Shown here one piece after another: positions 18,232 through 27,892 of a DNA stretch of 64,000 nucleotides. The notes beneath the pieces were generated by a model. It was not told the DNA's origin and did not search any database. It saw nothing but the letters and a program-made list of their open reading frames with translations. Origin of the DNA: Thiopontia sp964344785 (GTDB taxonomy: Bacteria; Pseudomonadota; Gammaproteobacteria; GCF-002020875); assembly GCA_964344785.1 (NCBI GenBank), contig CAYFOR010000001.1, forward strand, positions 1 through 64,000, written 5' to 3'. Position 1 is the stretch's first letter, and every line of letters starts with the position of its first letter. Both the position numbers and the translations under genes were made by a program.

Positions 18232-20026
18232 GATTACCGATCAGCAGGAATATGGTTGAAAAAAGTGCCAATACCACAAGATAAGAGGTCGACTGGTAGT
18301 TCGCACGCCAGTGCCAGCCAATCCTCTTGCCGGGCAGTAGGGCAAGTGCAGCAAAGGCCACCGCAGAGAGCAGGAACGACTTTCCGGTTGAGAGCACTGC
18401 ACGGAACTCGTCCAGCTCCTGAAAAAAGCTCAGCACCCAGAGCGTTGCCAGAAGGGCAACCAGCACGCGAGTGAGTAGAATCACACCACGGGAGAGCCAG
18501 ACAAACTTCTCTTCCGTTGGTCGCACATGTTTACCTATCAGTTTCACATACCCCAGAGCCGGGCGGTATTTGCTCATCAACTCGTAGGTATTGGGCAACA
18601 TGAAGACCACGGTGGCAGACATCAACAACCAGATCCACTGGCGTGTTCCCTGCCAATAGATTGAATTGCCGAACTCAACCCCCAATGACTGCAGCACAGT
18701 AGCCGCCCCACCAAGCTTGGCCTGAATCATTTCCGGCAGAACCACACCGTATCCACCGAACATGGTCGCAAACATCTCCATGGCCGCAGGGACGCTTTCA
18801 GCACGAAACATCACCAGCGAGAGGGTCACGCAGATAAAGGTAATGAGGATCGCCGCACCATGGCCGAGGTACCCCCCCTGTTTGAAGAGACGGAATGGGG
18901 CATACCGTTTACCGGCCGTCTCCCATAGATGGTAGAAGACCAGAAAGGCTGCATGCATCAGACCGAAGATAACGAAATTCCAACCTGCTCCATGCCAGAG
19001 GCCGATCAGGAAGAAGGTCAACGTAACCGGGATAAAGACCTGAGCAAAAAAGACCCTGATCTTGCCATACTGGTTGAGGATACTGTGCCGGGTCAGCTTC
19101 AGCGCGATGGGAGAGTAGAGATACTCCGTGAAAAAGCGGGTCAGGGTAATATGCCAGTGCTGCCAGAAATCGCGGATATTGGGCATTTTGAATGGCGAGT
19201 TGAAGTTGACTGGCAACTGATAACCCGCCATCCGCGCAAGACCCACCGCCATATCAGAGTAGCCGGAAAAATCGAAATAGATCTGGAAAGCGAAGGCAAA
19301 GGCGGCAATCCATGCTTCAAACAGGGTGACACTGCCCCCCTCCGCCATTGCACCGAATACCGGGTTTGAAAACTCCGCCAGTGAGTCTGCAAAGATCACT
19401 TTCTTGGCCAGACCGATGATAAAGATCGCCAGCCCAATGGAGAGGTTTGCATAGATCCTCTTGCTCCCCAGCGACTCCCCCATCACCTGACGCTGGAACT
19501 GCGGAACGATTTCCTTGAAACGGACGATAGGGCCTGCAATCAACTGGGGGAAAAAAGTGATGAAGGCACAGTACTCGACAAAGCCCGGCTTCTCGATACG
19601 CTTCGAGTAGAGTTCGATGAGAAAGGCGATCTGCTGGAAGGTAAAGAAGGAGATCGCCAGTGGCAGAATGACCTCATGGGATGACAATTCCAACCCACTC
19701 AATGTGTTGAAGTTATCGACGATGAAATTCACGTATTTGTAGTATCCCAGCAAGCCGATATTGAAGATCAGGGCAGCTGCCAGAATCAGCCGGTTTATCC
19801 CTTCACCTCTCTCGGCCGAGGTCAGCAGATTGGCGAACAGATAGTTACCACCAATCGATACCAGAATCACCACGATATTGGGCGGATACCACCAGCTATA
19901 AAAGACCAGTGAGGAGACCACAATGACCGGCAGAATAAGATTCCGGTTATAGCGATATGCCGTGTAATAGAGCAGCAGAAATGCTGGCAGGAATACGAGA
20001 ATAAAGGGAAATGAATTAAACAGCAT
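18203..20026 (-). CDS. MBOAT-family O-acyltransferase (AlgI/DltB-like)
   Basis: 607 residues, strongly hydrophobic, with about 12 membrane segments. Family marks include LLYYTAYRYNRNLILP near the N-terminus, YYKYVNF near 95, ISFFTFQQIAFLIE near 126, FFPQLIAGPIVR near 157, FRDFWQHWHITLTRF-type sequence (IRDFWQHWHITL) near 289, and GLWHGAGWNF near 342, which contains the catalytic-type His. The protein is longer than AlgI (about 520) because of an extra C-terminal membrane part. It moves an acyl group, possibly from the ACP encoded downstream, to the outer face of the membrane. The start faces a divergent gene, so a promoter is expected just upstream. Confidence 0.9.
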   Translation of the reverse strand: MLFNSFPFILVFLPAFLLLYYTAYRYNRNLILPVIVVSSLVFYSWWYPPNIVVILVSIGGNYLFANLLTSAERGEGINRLILAAALIFNIGLLGYYKYVNFIVDNFNTLSGLELSSHEVILPLAISFFTFQQIAFLIELYSKRIEKPGFVEYCAFITFFPQLIAGPIVRFKEIVPQFQRQVMGESLGSKRIYANLSIGLAIFIIGLAKKVIFADSLAEFSNPVFGAMAEGGSVTLFEAWIAAFAFAFQIYFDFSGYSDMAVGLARMAGYQLPVNFNSPFKMPNIRDFWQHWHITLTRFFTEYLYSPIALKLTRHSILNQYGKIRVFFAQVFIPVTLTFFLIGLWHGAGWNFVIFGLMHAAFLVFYHLWETAGKRYAPFRLFKQGGYLGHGAAILITFICVTLSLVMFRAESVPAAMEMFATMFGGYGVVLPEMIQAKLGGAATVLQSLGVEFGNSIYWQGTRQWIWLLMSATVVFMLPNTYELMSKYRPALGYVKLIGKHVRPTEEKFVWLSRGVILLTRVLVALLATLWVLSFFQELDEFRAVLSTGKSFLLSAVAFAALALLPGKRIGWHWRANYQSTSYLVVLALFSTIFLLIGNREVFIYFEF

Positions 20027-20123
20027 AATGAATTACGCAAGAACGCAAAGCAATTATGGTAGGGTGAATGCAGAAGACCGCGCTACTTCTGCTGCGAAAC
20101 ACTCCAAAAGTTATAAATACCGT
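20027..20123. promoter_or_regulatory. divergent intergenic region
   Basis: If the plus-strand dehydrogenase starts at 20124 (see that entry), about 97 bp separate it from the MBOAT start at 20026. This must hold the promoter of the left minus-strand operon and of the plus-strand gene. TATAAA at 20114-20119 is a possible plus-strand -10 but lies too close to the proposed start to be convincing. No operator is evident. Confidence 0.35.
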
Positions 20124-21011
20124 ATGAAAATGTCGATTGGAATCATGAGTCCCGGTGATATGGGACATGCTATCGGGAACCGGCTCAACGGGGCCGGTTT
20201 TACCCTCTATACCAGCCTGGAAGGGCGTAGTGACCTTACCAGAAAGCTTGCCGGAGAGGCAGGGTTGATTGACCTCGGAACGGTTGAACATCTTGTTGAG
20301 AAGGTCGACCTCTTCTTCTCCATTTTGCCCCCCTCGGCTGCAGTATCACTGGCCCAAGAGGTTGCCACCGTGATCGCAAAGCTGGAACGTTCCCTGATCT
20401 ATGTCGACTTCAATGCCATCTCACCGCAGACCGCCAAAGAGGTTGCCGCAACGATTGAAGGTGCCGGAGCCTCTTTTGTCGATGGGGGAATCATCGGCCC
20501 TCCTCCGGGGGTAGGTAGCCCCAGTATCTACCTCAGCGGTACCGATACGGCCCCGGTGGAAAATCTCCTGAGATCCGCAGGGTTGGAAGCGATCTCGCTT
20601 GGTGATGAAGCCGGCAAGGCATCTTCTGTGAAGATGTGCTACTCCGCCATCAACAAGGGTACCAACGCTCTGCAGACGGCGGTACTCCTTACCGCAGAGC
20701 GACTGGGTGTGGGTGAAGCCTTGAACGGTGAGCTGAAGGGACGGCAGGAGGGACTCTACAACCGTATCGGAAAGCTGATCCCCTTTCTTCCAGTCAACTC
20801 TGGCCGATGGGTAAAGGAGATGGAGGAAATTGCCGATACCTTTGATTCCGCAGGGGTCACCTCCCACTTCCATCGCGGTGCCGCCGAGTTCTACCAGTTC
20901 CTCTCCACCACTGACTTTGCCCAGGAGACTCGCGACACCTTTGATCAAGCGCGCGGTGCGGAGGAGACGATTACCGCCTTGGCCCGTCAGTTGAATAAAG
21001 AGACCTTCTGA
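20124..21011 (+). CDS. 6-phosphogluconate/3-hydroxyisobutyrate dehydrogenase-like oxidoreductase
   Basis: About 295 residues from the ATG at 20124 (MKMSIGI). The frame stays open to 20028 but the extra 32 residues look non-globular and are absent from the fold. The N-terminal Rossmann motif is GIMSPGDMGHAIGNRL, followed by FSILPPSAA and DFNAISPQT. The C-terminal half (GKASSVKMCYSAINKG) has the catalytic-type Lys and resembles the DUF1932 subgroup. It probably oxidises a 3-hydroxyacid or sugar acid with NAD(P). It is the only plus-strand gene inside the cluster, and its stop is 2 bp from the stop of the convergent dehydratase. Confidence 0.75.
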   Translation: MKMSIGIMSPGDMGHAIGNRLNGAGFTLYTSLEGRSDLTRKLAGEAGLIDLGTVEHLVEKVDLFFSILPPSAAVSLAQEVATVIAKLERSLIYVDFNAISPQTAKEVAATIEGAGASFVDGGIIGPPPGVGSPSIYLSGTDTAPVENLLRSAGLEAISLGDEAGKASSVKMCYSAINKGTNALQTAVLLTAERLGVGEALNGELKGRQEGLYNRIGKLIPFLPVNSGRWVKEMEEIADTFDSAGVTSHFHRGAAEFYQFLSTTDFAQETRDTFDQARGAEETITALARQLNKETF

Positions 21012-21013
21012 CT

Positions 21014-22183
21014 CTAAATCTGATGTTGTCTTACCAGCGCCTCATTGAGTTCCGCACCCCAACCGGGACGACCGGAAAGTCGTAGTTTCCCCTGTTCGAT
21101 CTGCGGTGCCTCGGTAACGATCTCATCACGCCAGGGGATATCATCGACGTCATACTCCATCACCCGCAGATTGGAGACGGCAGCAGCAAAGTGGGCACTC
21201 ATCAGTGTGGCAAGCGGACTACCGTGGTTGTGGGGCGCTACATTGAGATCATAGGTCTCCGCCAGGTCCGCCACCTTTTTCGATTGCATGATGCCGTTCC
21301 ACTTGATATCGATGAGACAGATATCCATCGCGGCCGCCTCGAAGAAGGGGCGATATCCACGCATCGTCTGCAGTCGTTCACCCGAGGCGAGGGGCATGGC
21401 CGCATACTCCTTGATACCACAGAGTGCCACGGGATCCTCCAGATCACACTCCAGCCAGGTGAGGTTATAAGGTTCCAGCACCCGTGCCAGGCGTTTGGTA
21501 CCATCCCCACGAAAGTGCATGTTCATATCCAGGATGATATCGAAATCCTCACCCGCCTGATCACGGATGGCCGCCACCATCTCTTCGATCTCATGCAGCA
21601 CCTTGTTGTCGAGATTGCGGTCCGTCGATCCGTAGCCCCCCTTGAACCCCTGCATCAACACACCGGGGGCTTCACCCAATCGCAAGAGGTTGGTCTTGAG
21701 ACCACTGTAACCCCGCTCTTTCACCTCATCCACCAATGCACGAAGGTCCTCAAGACTCTTCACCTGCGCCTTGCCGATATGCTGATGGGAGCGGATACGG
21801 GTACTGCCGCAGTGTGACCAGTAGAGGTTCACCTTCTCACGGAATGGTCCACCCAATAGCGCATAGACGGGAATGCCCAGCGCCTTCGCCTTGATATCCA
21901 CTAGGGCACTCTCGATGGCGGCAATCGCCTTCAGCACCACACCGCCGGAACTCTGACGACTAATGCGGTAGAGATCCCACCAGATTTGCTCCACATGATT
22001 GGGGTCACGCCCCTCAAGCATGGATTCAAACTGGTGTATGGTCTCCAACACCCCCCTCAGGGAGCCATGAGAGTCGGTACAGTCGGCAAATCCCACAACC
22101 CCCTCATCGGTAATGACCTTGAGAAAGGCCCAGGGACGCCACCCTGCCATGCAGACCATCGTTTCCAGTTTCTGAATCTTCAT
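21014..22183 (-). CDS. enolase-superfamily sugar acid dehydratase (mandelate racemase type)
   Basis: 389 residues. The capping domain covers 1-125. In the barrel the metal ligands are seen as Asp in ILDMNMHF (near 218), Glu in WLECDLED (near 246) and Glu in LASGERL (near 268), and the general-acid/base His in APHNHGSPL (near 318). Family members with this layout dehydrate aldonic acids to 2-keto-3-deoxy acids. Such a product could feed the ulosonic-acid routes of this cluster. It overlaps the preceding capsule-type gene by 4 bp and ends 2 bp from a convergent gene. The substrate is not deducible. Confidence 0.82.
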   Translation of the reverse strand: MKIQKLETMVCMAGWRPWAFLKVITDEGVVGFADCTDSHGSLRGVLETIHQFESMLEGRDPNHVEQIWWDLYRISRQSSGGVVLKAIAAIESALVDIKAKALGIPVYALLGGPFREKVNLYWSHCGSTRIRSHQHIGKAQVKSLEDLRALVDEVKERGYSGLKTNLLRLGEAPGVLMQGFKGGYGSTDRNLDNKVLHEIEEMVAAIRDQAGEDFDIILDMNMHFRGDGTKRLARVLEPYNLTWLECDLEDPVALCGIKEYAAMPLASGERLQTMRGYRPFFEAAAMDICLIDIKWNGIMQSKKVADLAETYDLNVAPHNHGSPLATLMSAHFAAAVSNLRVMEYDVDDIPWRDEIVTEAPQIEQGKLRLSGRPGWGAELNEALVRQHQI

Positions 22184-23679
22184 TCTTCCCCCTCTTTCTG
22201 CTTTCGACAGATCGTTTCGATCATCTGCAGGCCGAAATCAAACCCTGCTTCATCGTCACTGCCGGTACTCTCCATCTCGGCATCTACCAGCCAGCCAAGA
22301 CGTTGCTCATACGCCTCTCCCAACTCTTCTGCAGGAGGGGTCTCAAGCAATTGCAATAGCTCAGCGTTCATCTTCTCCAGGTCAACCATCCGGTGTGCCA
22401 GCCCGGGCGGGTCATAAAGGGTATTGCTGAGGGTGACTACCGGACGCTTCAGTAGCAGTGCCTCCCAGCCACTGGAGCCATTCTCGGTGACGACCAGATC
22501 GGCATTGGAAATGTACTTGAACTGAGGGTCAAGGGGGTGAATCACCACCACATTGGGCAGTGCCGCCAACTCCCTGTAGTAGGCACTGGTGCGGCGACCG
22601 TAGTTGAAGCGATGTTCACGTACCAGCAGTTTAAAGCCCATCGGCAATACCATGCTGAGCCGGCCAACGCTGTTGCGCTGATCCTGCCAGAAAGGGGCCT
22701 GATAGTTCAGTGCAATCTCCGGCTCCTTGTGCATGGGGAAATAGAGATAGCGGGTAGACGCCAGCTCGTCCTCACTCATGACGGAGAATTGCCCTCTCTG
22801 GCGCCACTTGAGATACTCCGAACGGTAAAATTCACGGATCTTTGCCAGCAGTGGCTTGGGCCGAACCCCCCGTTTTCCCGGACGTACCCAGTGTGCCACA
22901 TGAGCAATCGCAAGATCAATGAAACCGCGATGGCTGGATAGCCAGCCCCGAGAGGCCCCACGCTTCCAGTTCTGGAGGATGAAGTCCACCGTTTTCGGTC
23001 TCTCCCGAAAGCGGTTGATAAATGCCTTTGCATCGTCACTGACCTCTGCCTGCGATGCGCGCTTTTCAGCGTATAGCGCATGTCCCATCTCGTTGAACAT
23101 CCAGCGGTTGGTGGTCCAGTAGGAGCGTTTCGAATGGATCTTCGACTGTCTACCCTGAATAAAGGGAATCCCCATCTTCTGTGCCAATAGCGAAGCAGAG
23201 AAGTAGTGGGGAGAGGCCCCGTTGCCACAGAGGATCAGATCGGGCTGGAAGCGCTCAATCACTTCGACAGTAAACTCAAACATCGCCGCCACCACACGAC
23301 GCGGCACCTCATTGTCTCGTAGCGACGCCTTGCCCCCGGCATTGTCCGGCCAGAGATAGCTGGAGAAGCCGAACGCCCGCCCGATGTCCCGCTCGCCAGC
23401 AAGTACGATTCGATTAACCGAAACCCCGGAGACATGCTCACACTCGGAGATGAGCGCCTCTGTCTCCTTCTTGACCGGTTTTTTCAGAATCTCCGCAGCA
23501 TGAAAGTCAGGAAGGAAGAAAAAATCCTCTTCTGCCACCATCCCCTGATACTCCTTGCGTGCAGCGACCGGACAGAGTACGGCGATTTTCCAATTTTCCT
23601 GCTTCCTGGCATGCTCGAGAAAGGAGAGGTAATACGTACGGCGCAGGCCGTGAGGAAGAAAGAGAACGCGTTTTGACAT
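22180..23679 (-). CDS. capsule/surface carbohydrate biosynthesis protein (KpsS/KpsC-like glycosyltransferase)
   Basis: 499 residues, GT-B-like, with no membrane segment. RYLYFPMHKEPE (near 328), LVREHRFNYGRR (near 368) and LVVTENGSSGWEALLLKRPVV (near 410) form the pattern found in capsule beta-Kdo transferase and CDP-glycerol transferase-like proteins. In these the conserved His/Glu and the ENGSSG turn bind the CMP/CDP donor. A CMP-ulosonic acid donor would fit the rest of the locus. It is coupled to the dehydratase by a 4-bp overlap. Confidence 0.7.
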   Translation of the reverse strand: MSKRVLFLPHGLRRTYYLSFLEHARKQENWKIAVLCPVAARKEYQGMVAEEDFFFLPDFHAAEILKKPVKKETEALISECEHVSGVSVNRIVLAGERDIGRAFGFSSYLWPDNAGGKASLRDNEVPRRVVAAMFEFTVEVIERFQPDLILCGNGASPHYFSASLLAQKMGIPFIQGRQSKIHSKRSYWTTNRWMFNEMGHALYAEKRASQAEVSDDAKAFINRFRERPKTVDFILQNWKRGASRGWLSSHRGFIDLAIAHVAHWVRPGKRGVRPKPLLAKIREFYRSEYLKWRQRGQFSVMSEDELASTRYLYFPMHKEPEIALNYQAPFWQDQRNSVGRLSMVLPMGFKLLVREHRFNYGRRTSAYYRELAALPNVVVIHPLDPQFKYISNADLVVTENGSSGWEALLLKRPVVTLSNTLYDPPGLAHRMVDLEKMNAELLQLLETPPAEELGEAYEQRLGWLVDAEMESTGSDDEAGFDFGLQMIETICRKQKEGEE

Positions 23680-23696
23680 AGAGTTTAAAGAGGTGG

Positions 23697-24440
23697 TTAA
23701 CGGTCCAATGCACGCTCACCGAGATATTCGAACGTAGTCAGCTTGCGTACATTATCCTGCTGAACCTCATAGCGCCCTTTCAGGTTTCTTTTCAGAAAAT
23801 TGACATTCTTCGCCCTACCATCCACCAAAATGTAGAAATCGTTGGGGGCACTGCTTTCATAGAGGAGGATATCCGCAGAGAGATCTGCACGAAGCCATTG
23901 ACCACCCTCACCAAAACCGAGACCGTCTATCTCTCCCTGTACGCTGGCAGAAGAAGGGCCATCCAGATAGACAAAATTAGGAACGATATTGGGTAGTGAG
24001 TCGAACCGGAAACAGAGCTGCCCACTCAACTCCCGAACAGAGACTGTTGAGTAATGAAAAGTTACAAATTCCTGTAGCTCCTCGGGAACCTTCTTGCTGG
24101 TATTCTCCAGCCAATACTGTTCCGGGTCTACCGTCCAGAGTTTTCCCGGATGGCCCTCTTCACTATTCCTCTTCAGCGCATAGGCCATCAGAATTGAGGA
24201 GAAACCCACGCCAAACTCAAGCACCACTTGGGGTCGACGGCTACGAATCAGGCGATAGAGATTGGCCAGATCATGATACATGGGACGAAACTCCTCTTCC
24301 GCTCCACGCTCCAGATAGGCCAATGCTCCCTCATTACGCAGAAATGACTCTGACTCAACAATCAGATGCGGCAGATTGCGTTTTGTCTCCGCATCACGAA
24401 AGCGTGTTCGAAGAGAAAAGAGTTTACCCATTAATCCCAC
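23697..24440 (-). CDS. class I SAM-dependent methyltransferase-like protein
   Basis: 247 residues. A Rossmann methyltransferase core starts at VVLEFGVGFSSILMAYAL (about 70-87), the SAM-binding glycine loop, followed by LWTVDPE, where the Asp would bind the ribose. VYLDGPSS (near 155) is a second conserved turn. I place the start at the GTG at 24440, because AGGAGGT lies 4-5 bp upstream; the internal ATG at 24431 is too far from it. The target is not known, and a sugar hydroxyl is the simplest guess from context. Confidence 0.65.
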   Translation of the reverse strand: MGLMGKLFSLRTRFRDAETKRNLPHLIVESESFLRNEGALAYLERGAEEEFRPMYHDLANLYRLIRSRRPQVVLEFGVGFSSILMAYALKRNSEEGHPGKLWTVDPEQYWLENTSKKVPEELQEFVTFHYSTVSVRELSGQLCFRFDSLPNIVPNFVYLDGPSSASVQGEIDGLGFGEGGQWLRADLSADILLYESSAPNDFYILVDGRAKNVNFLKRNLKGRYEVQQDNVRKLTTFEYLGERALDR

Positions 24441-24449
24441 ACTGACCTC

Positions 24450-26366
24450 CTACGAGCCGATCTCAGCGATCACTCTTTCCACAAGACTTGCCGCATCCAG
24501 ACGGTGGTAACCCAACACCTCATCATTGAGACCACAGGCGGGAACCTCTTCTACCCCCCAGCGTACAATCTTTCTGTTCCCGGCGAGACCTGCCGCAGCA
24601 AGGTGCGAGGTGAGCATCTCACCCATCCCCCCTGTCACATAGTGATCATCCAGAGTAATCACGGTGCCAACCTCACCCAATACATTTTGCAACCACGCAG
24701 TGTCGATACGGTTGAGCCAGGGTTGATTGACCACTTTAAGCCCCACACCATGTTCATCCCGCAGCGTCTGCGCCGCTTTCCACGCCTCACTCAGAAGAAC
24801 AGAGCCATAGGCAAAGAGCGTGGCATCCCCCCCTTCAGTCACCTCAACACCTCGTCCCAATTCCACGTTATACGCCTGCGGAAGCTGGAAAGGGACGTGA
24901 TAGGGGATCGTGATCAGGCGCAGATAGGTGCTTTCACCGTTCTCTTCTACCGCCCAACGCAGTGCCTGCTTCACCTCACTCTCACAACAGGGCTGGAAGA
25001 GAGAGAGGCCCGGTACGGCGGCCAGCGCCGAGATGTCACGCACCGACTGGTGGGAGTGCCCTGGGCCAGAGGGGAGAACCCCAGCCAGGGACCCGGCATA
25101 GATGCTCTTGGTACCTTCGGTGGCATTGTTGTAGAAGTGCTCGTTCGGGCGTGTGGAGAGGAAGCAGGCGAAGGAGTGCACCACCGGGAGAAAACCCTGC
25201 AACGCCATACCACCCGCCTGAGAAACCATATCCTGCTCGGCAATACCACACTCGATGAAACGGTCAGGGAATGCCTTGGCAAACGGAATGAGGCCACAAT
25301 CGAGCATCAGGTCAGCATCCAGTACCAGTAGCTCGGGATACTCTTTACCCAGCGCCAACAGCTCCTCGGCATAGGCGGCAATCAGTTTCTGCGGTTGCTG
25401 CGGCACTGCTTTCACAGGTCTTGGCTTGCCGACCAGGCTCAGCTCCGGCAGCTCCAGCGACTGCAGTTGCCGGTTGGCACTCTCCACCAGCTCTGCCATC
25501 GCTTTCTCGTAGTCCTCTTCCGAGGGGGCACCGCTGTGATAGCCATAGAGTTCGTCTTCCGCCAGTTCACCCGGCTCCATAAAGGAGACACCGCATCCCT
25601 TGACGGTATCTGCAACGATCACTTTGGGACGGTCAGAAACTTCGGCACAACGCGTCATGGCCGCAGTAAGCGCCTCCAAGTCATTGCCATCACACCGGTC
25701 CACATACCAACCGAAGGCAGCAAACTTCGCCTCCAGATCGCCAAGGTCACTGACACGGGAGACATAGGTATCGGACTGCAGTTTGTTATGGTCAACAATG
25801 ACAGTGATGTTGTTCACTCCGTTATTGACGGTGGGGCTGAGAGACTCCCAGAACTGCCCCTCCTGCAACTCCCCATCTCCGGTAAGGACATAGTAGTGAC
25901 TCTCGTGACCACGCAAACGATCGGCAATGGCCATACCGCGCGCCTTGGAGATCCCCATACCGAGAGAGCCGGTGTTGGTAACGATGTGATCAGTCTCCAC
26001 ATCAGGGTGCCCCGGGAGGCCATCAAGACGACGCAACTGCTGCAGCCCCTCTTCCGGTAACAGGCCGCAACCGATCATTACAGCATAGATACCGGGGACG
26101 TCATGCCCTTTGGAGGAGAAGAAGATATCACGAGGTTCTGCCCCCCCCTCCTGGTTGACCCGGCGCAATACGTTAAGGAAGAGCCAGGAGAAGATATCCA
26201 TGCTGCTGAAACTGGAACCAATATGGCCAGAACCTGCATAAGAGATCATGGAGAGGGTGTTGATGCGTGACAATGTGGCGAAGAGCCGGGTACGGGCAAC
26301 GGGGTCGCCATCGTGGCTACGCACTGCCTGTAGTTGACTTACGGGGACGAAACGAATCTCGGACAT
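24450..26366 (-). CDS. transketolase-like thiamine diphosphate enzyme (single chain)
   Basis: 638 residues holding both transketolase halves in one chain. The N-terminal half has the diphosphate-binding LTGDGELQEGQFWESL (near 155) with the matching NKLQSD 30 residues on, and SYAGSGHIGSS near 42. The C-terminal half (from about 325) has the cofactor-activating Glu in ECGIAEQDMVSQAGG and HSFACFL. It transfers two-carbon ketol units. Set between a sugar methyltransferase and an aldehyde dehydrogenase, it is probably a pathway-specific enzyme for an unusual or extended sugar rather than the housekeeping enzyme. Confidence 0.85.
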   Translation of the reverse strand: MSEIRFVPVSQLQAVRSHDGDPVARTRLFATLSRINTLSMISYAGSGHIGSSFSSMDIFSWLFLNVLRRVNQEGGAEPRDIFFSSKGHDVPGIYAVMIGCGLLPEEGLQQLRRLDGLPGHPDVETDHIVTNTGSLGMGISKARGMAIADRLRGHESHYYVLTGDGELQEGQFWESLSPTVNNGVNNITVIVDHNKLQSDTYVSRVSDLGDLEAKFAAFGWYVDRCDGNDLEALTAAMTRCAEVSDRPKVIVADTVKGCGVSFMEPGELAEDELYGYHSGAPSEEDYEKAMAELVESANRQLQSLELPELSLVGKPRPVKAVPQQPQKLIAAYAEELLALGKEYPELLVLDADLMLDCGLIPFAKAFPDRFIECGIAEQDMVSQAGGMALQGFLPVVHSFACFLSTRPNEHFYNNATEGTKSIYAGSLAGVLPSGPGHSHQSVRDISALAAVPGLSLFQPCCESEVKQALRWAVEENGESTYLRLITIPYHVPFQLPQAYNVELGRGVEVTEGGDATLFAYGSVLLSEAWKAAQTLRDEHGVGLKVVNQPWLNRIDTAWLQNVLGEVGTVITLDDHYVTGGMGEMLTSHLAAAGLAGNRKIVRWGVEEVPACGLNDEVLGYHRLDAASLVERVIAEIGS

Positions 26367-26399
26367 AGTTCTCAGCTTTTTGTTGGTCGAAAGGTATCT

Positions 26400-27878
26400 T
26401 CAGATGGAATCGGGATTCACAATCATGTAGACATCTTTCAGGTCGGAATAGATATCGAGTGCCTCGGTACCGGGTTCACGGCTACCGTTGCCTGACTGCT
26501 TCACCCCACCGAAAGGCATGTGTGGTTCCGAACCATAGGTTCCTGCATTCACCACCACAACGCCAGAGTGGGCATTATGGGTAAACTGCATGGCACGGTC
26601 GAAGCTACGGGTATGGATAGAGGCGGTGAGGCCATAGGGGCTGTCATTGGTCATCTCCAATGCCTCCTCGAAGTCACTCACCCGGTAGAGGGTGGCAATG
26701 GGGCCGAACAGCTCACAGGTGGAAATCTCGTCACTGGGTGTAACCCCTTCCACCAGCGTAGGGGCCATGTAGTAGCCATTGGCATGCTCTGGGGTCTCCA
26801 GTCGTTTGCCTCCGGCAAGCAGTGTTGCACCGGCCACGACCGCACGCTCGACCGAGCCGACCATATTATCCAGCTGACGCTGGTTGATTACCGGTCCAAG
26901 GTCATCGCCATCGTTTGGCCCAATCTTGAGATTGGCAGTCGCTTCTACCAGCATTTTCTTGAAACGGTCGTAGACGGCATCAAAGATGATGATGCGACTT
27001 CCTGCTGCACAGCGCTGCCCGGCATTACTGAAGGCGGAGAGACAGACCCACTTCACCGCATTCTCCAGATCGGCATCATCACAGACCACCAGTGGATTCT
27101 TCCCCCCCAGTTCAAGCGAGACCTTGGCCAACCGCTTGCCTGCCTGTTCGGCAATCCAGCGCCCCACACCCGTGGAGCCGGTAAAGCTGATCACATCGAC
27201 CCCTTCGTGTTCAACGATGGGGGCACCCGCCTCCAGCCCCAACCCCTGGATCACGTTGAGCACCCCTTTCGGTATGCCGACAGCGTGGGCAACCTCGGCA
27301 AAGAGCCAAGCCGTAGCAGGCGTATCCTCTGCCCCCTTGAGCACCACGCCATTACCGCAGATCAGCGCAGGAAACACCTTCCAGGCCACATTGGCAATCG
27401 GGGTGTTGGCTGCAATAATGAGTCCCGCCACACCACAGGGCTGACGGATGGTCATGGCATATTTATTCTCCGCACCGCTGGTGGTGGTGCGGCCATAGAG
27501 GCGTTGCCCCTCACCCGCATAGAAACGGCCCAGGGCAATGGCACCACCGGTCTCTCCAAGCGCCTCCTGATAGCTCTTGCCGGTCTCCAGCGCCACAGTT
27601 CGCGCCATCTCTTCCTGGCGACCTTCCAGCAGGTTACAGATCTTGTGCAGCAGATTGCCACGCTGCACTGCTGGTGTTTTGGCCCAAGCAGGCTGCGCAG
27701 ATCGCGCCGCACTTACCGCAGCATCAACATCCTCCTTATGGGAGCGTGCGAGATGGGAGATCACCTCTCCACTGTGAGGAGAGTATTTCTCCACCCACTC
27801 CCCACAAAGAGCAGGAACCTCTTCCCCATTGAGCCAGTTTGGAATTTGTTGTGGAAATGGTTGGTGTTCACTTGCCAT
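26400..27878 (-). CDS. NAD(P)-dependent aldehyde dehydrogenase
   Basis: 492 residues, full length for the superfamily. The NAD loop is FTGSTGVGRWIAEQ (near 230), the general base Glu is in VSLELGGKNP (near 252) and the catalytic Cys in NAGQRCAAGSR (near 286). The late motif ELFGPIATLYRV is also present. It oxidises an aldehyde to an acid. Beside transketolase and SDR genes it could convert an aldehyde sugar intermediate to an aldonic acid that the enolase-type dehydratase then dehydrates. That order is inference. Confidence 0.92.
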   Translation of the reverse strand: MASEHQPFPQQIPNWLNGEEVPALCGEWVEKYSPHSGEVISHLARSHKEDVDAAVSAARSAQPAWAKTPAVQRGNLLHKICNLLEGRQEEMARTVALETGKSYQEALGETGGAIALGRFYAGEGQRLYGRTTTSGAENKYAMTIRQPCGVAGLIIAANTPIANVAWKVFPALICGNGVVLKGAEDTPATAWLFAEVAHAVGIPKGVLNVIQGLGLEAGAPIVEHEGVDVISFTGSTGVGRWIAEQAGKRLAKVSLELGGKNPLVVCDDADLENAVKWVCLSAFSNAGQRCAAGSRIIIFDAVYDRFKKMLVEATANLKIGPNDGDDLGPVINQRQLDNMVGSVERAVVAGATLLAGGKRLETPEHANGYYMAPTLVEGVTPSDEISTCELFGPIATLYRVSDFEEALEMTNDSPYGLTASIHTRSFDRAMQFTHNAHSGVVVVNAGTYGSEPHMPFGGVKQSGNGSREPGTEALDIYSDLKDVYMIVNPDSI

Positions 27879-27892
27879 CTGATTTTAATCCT

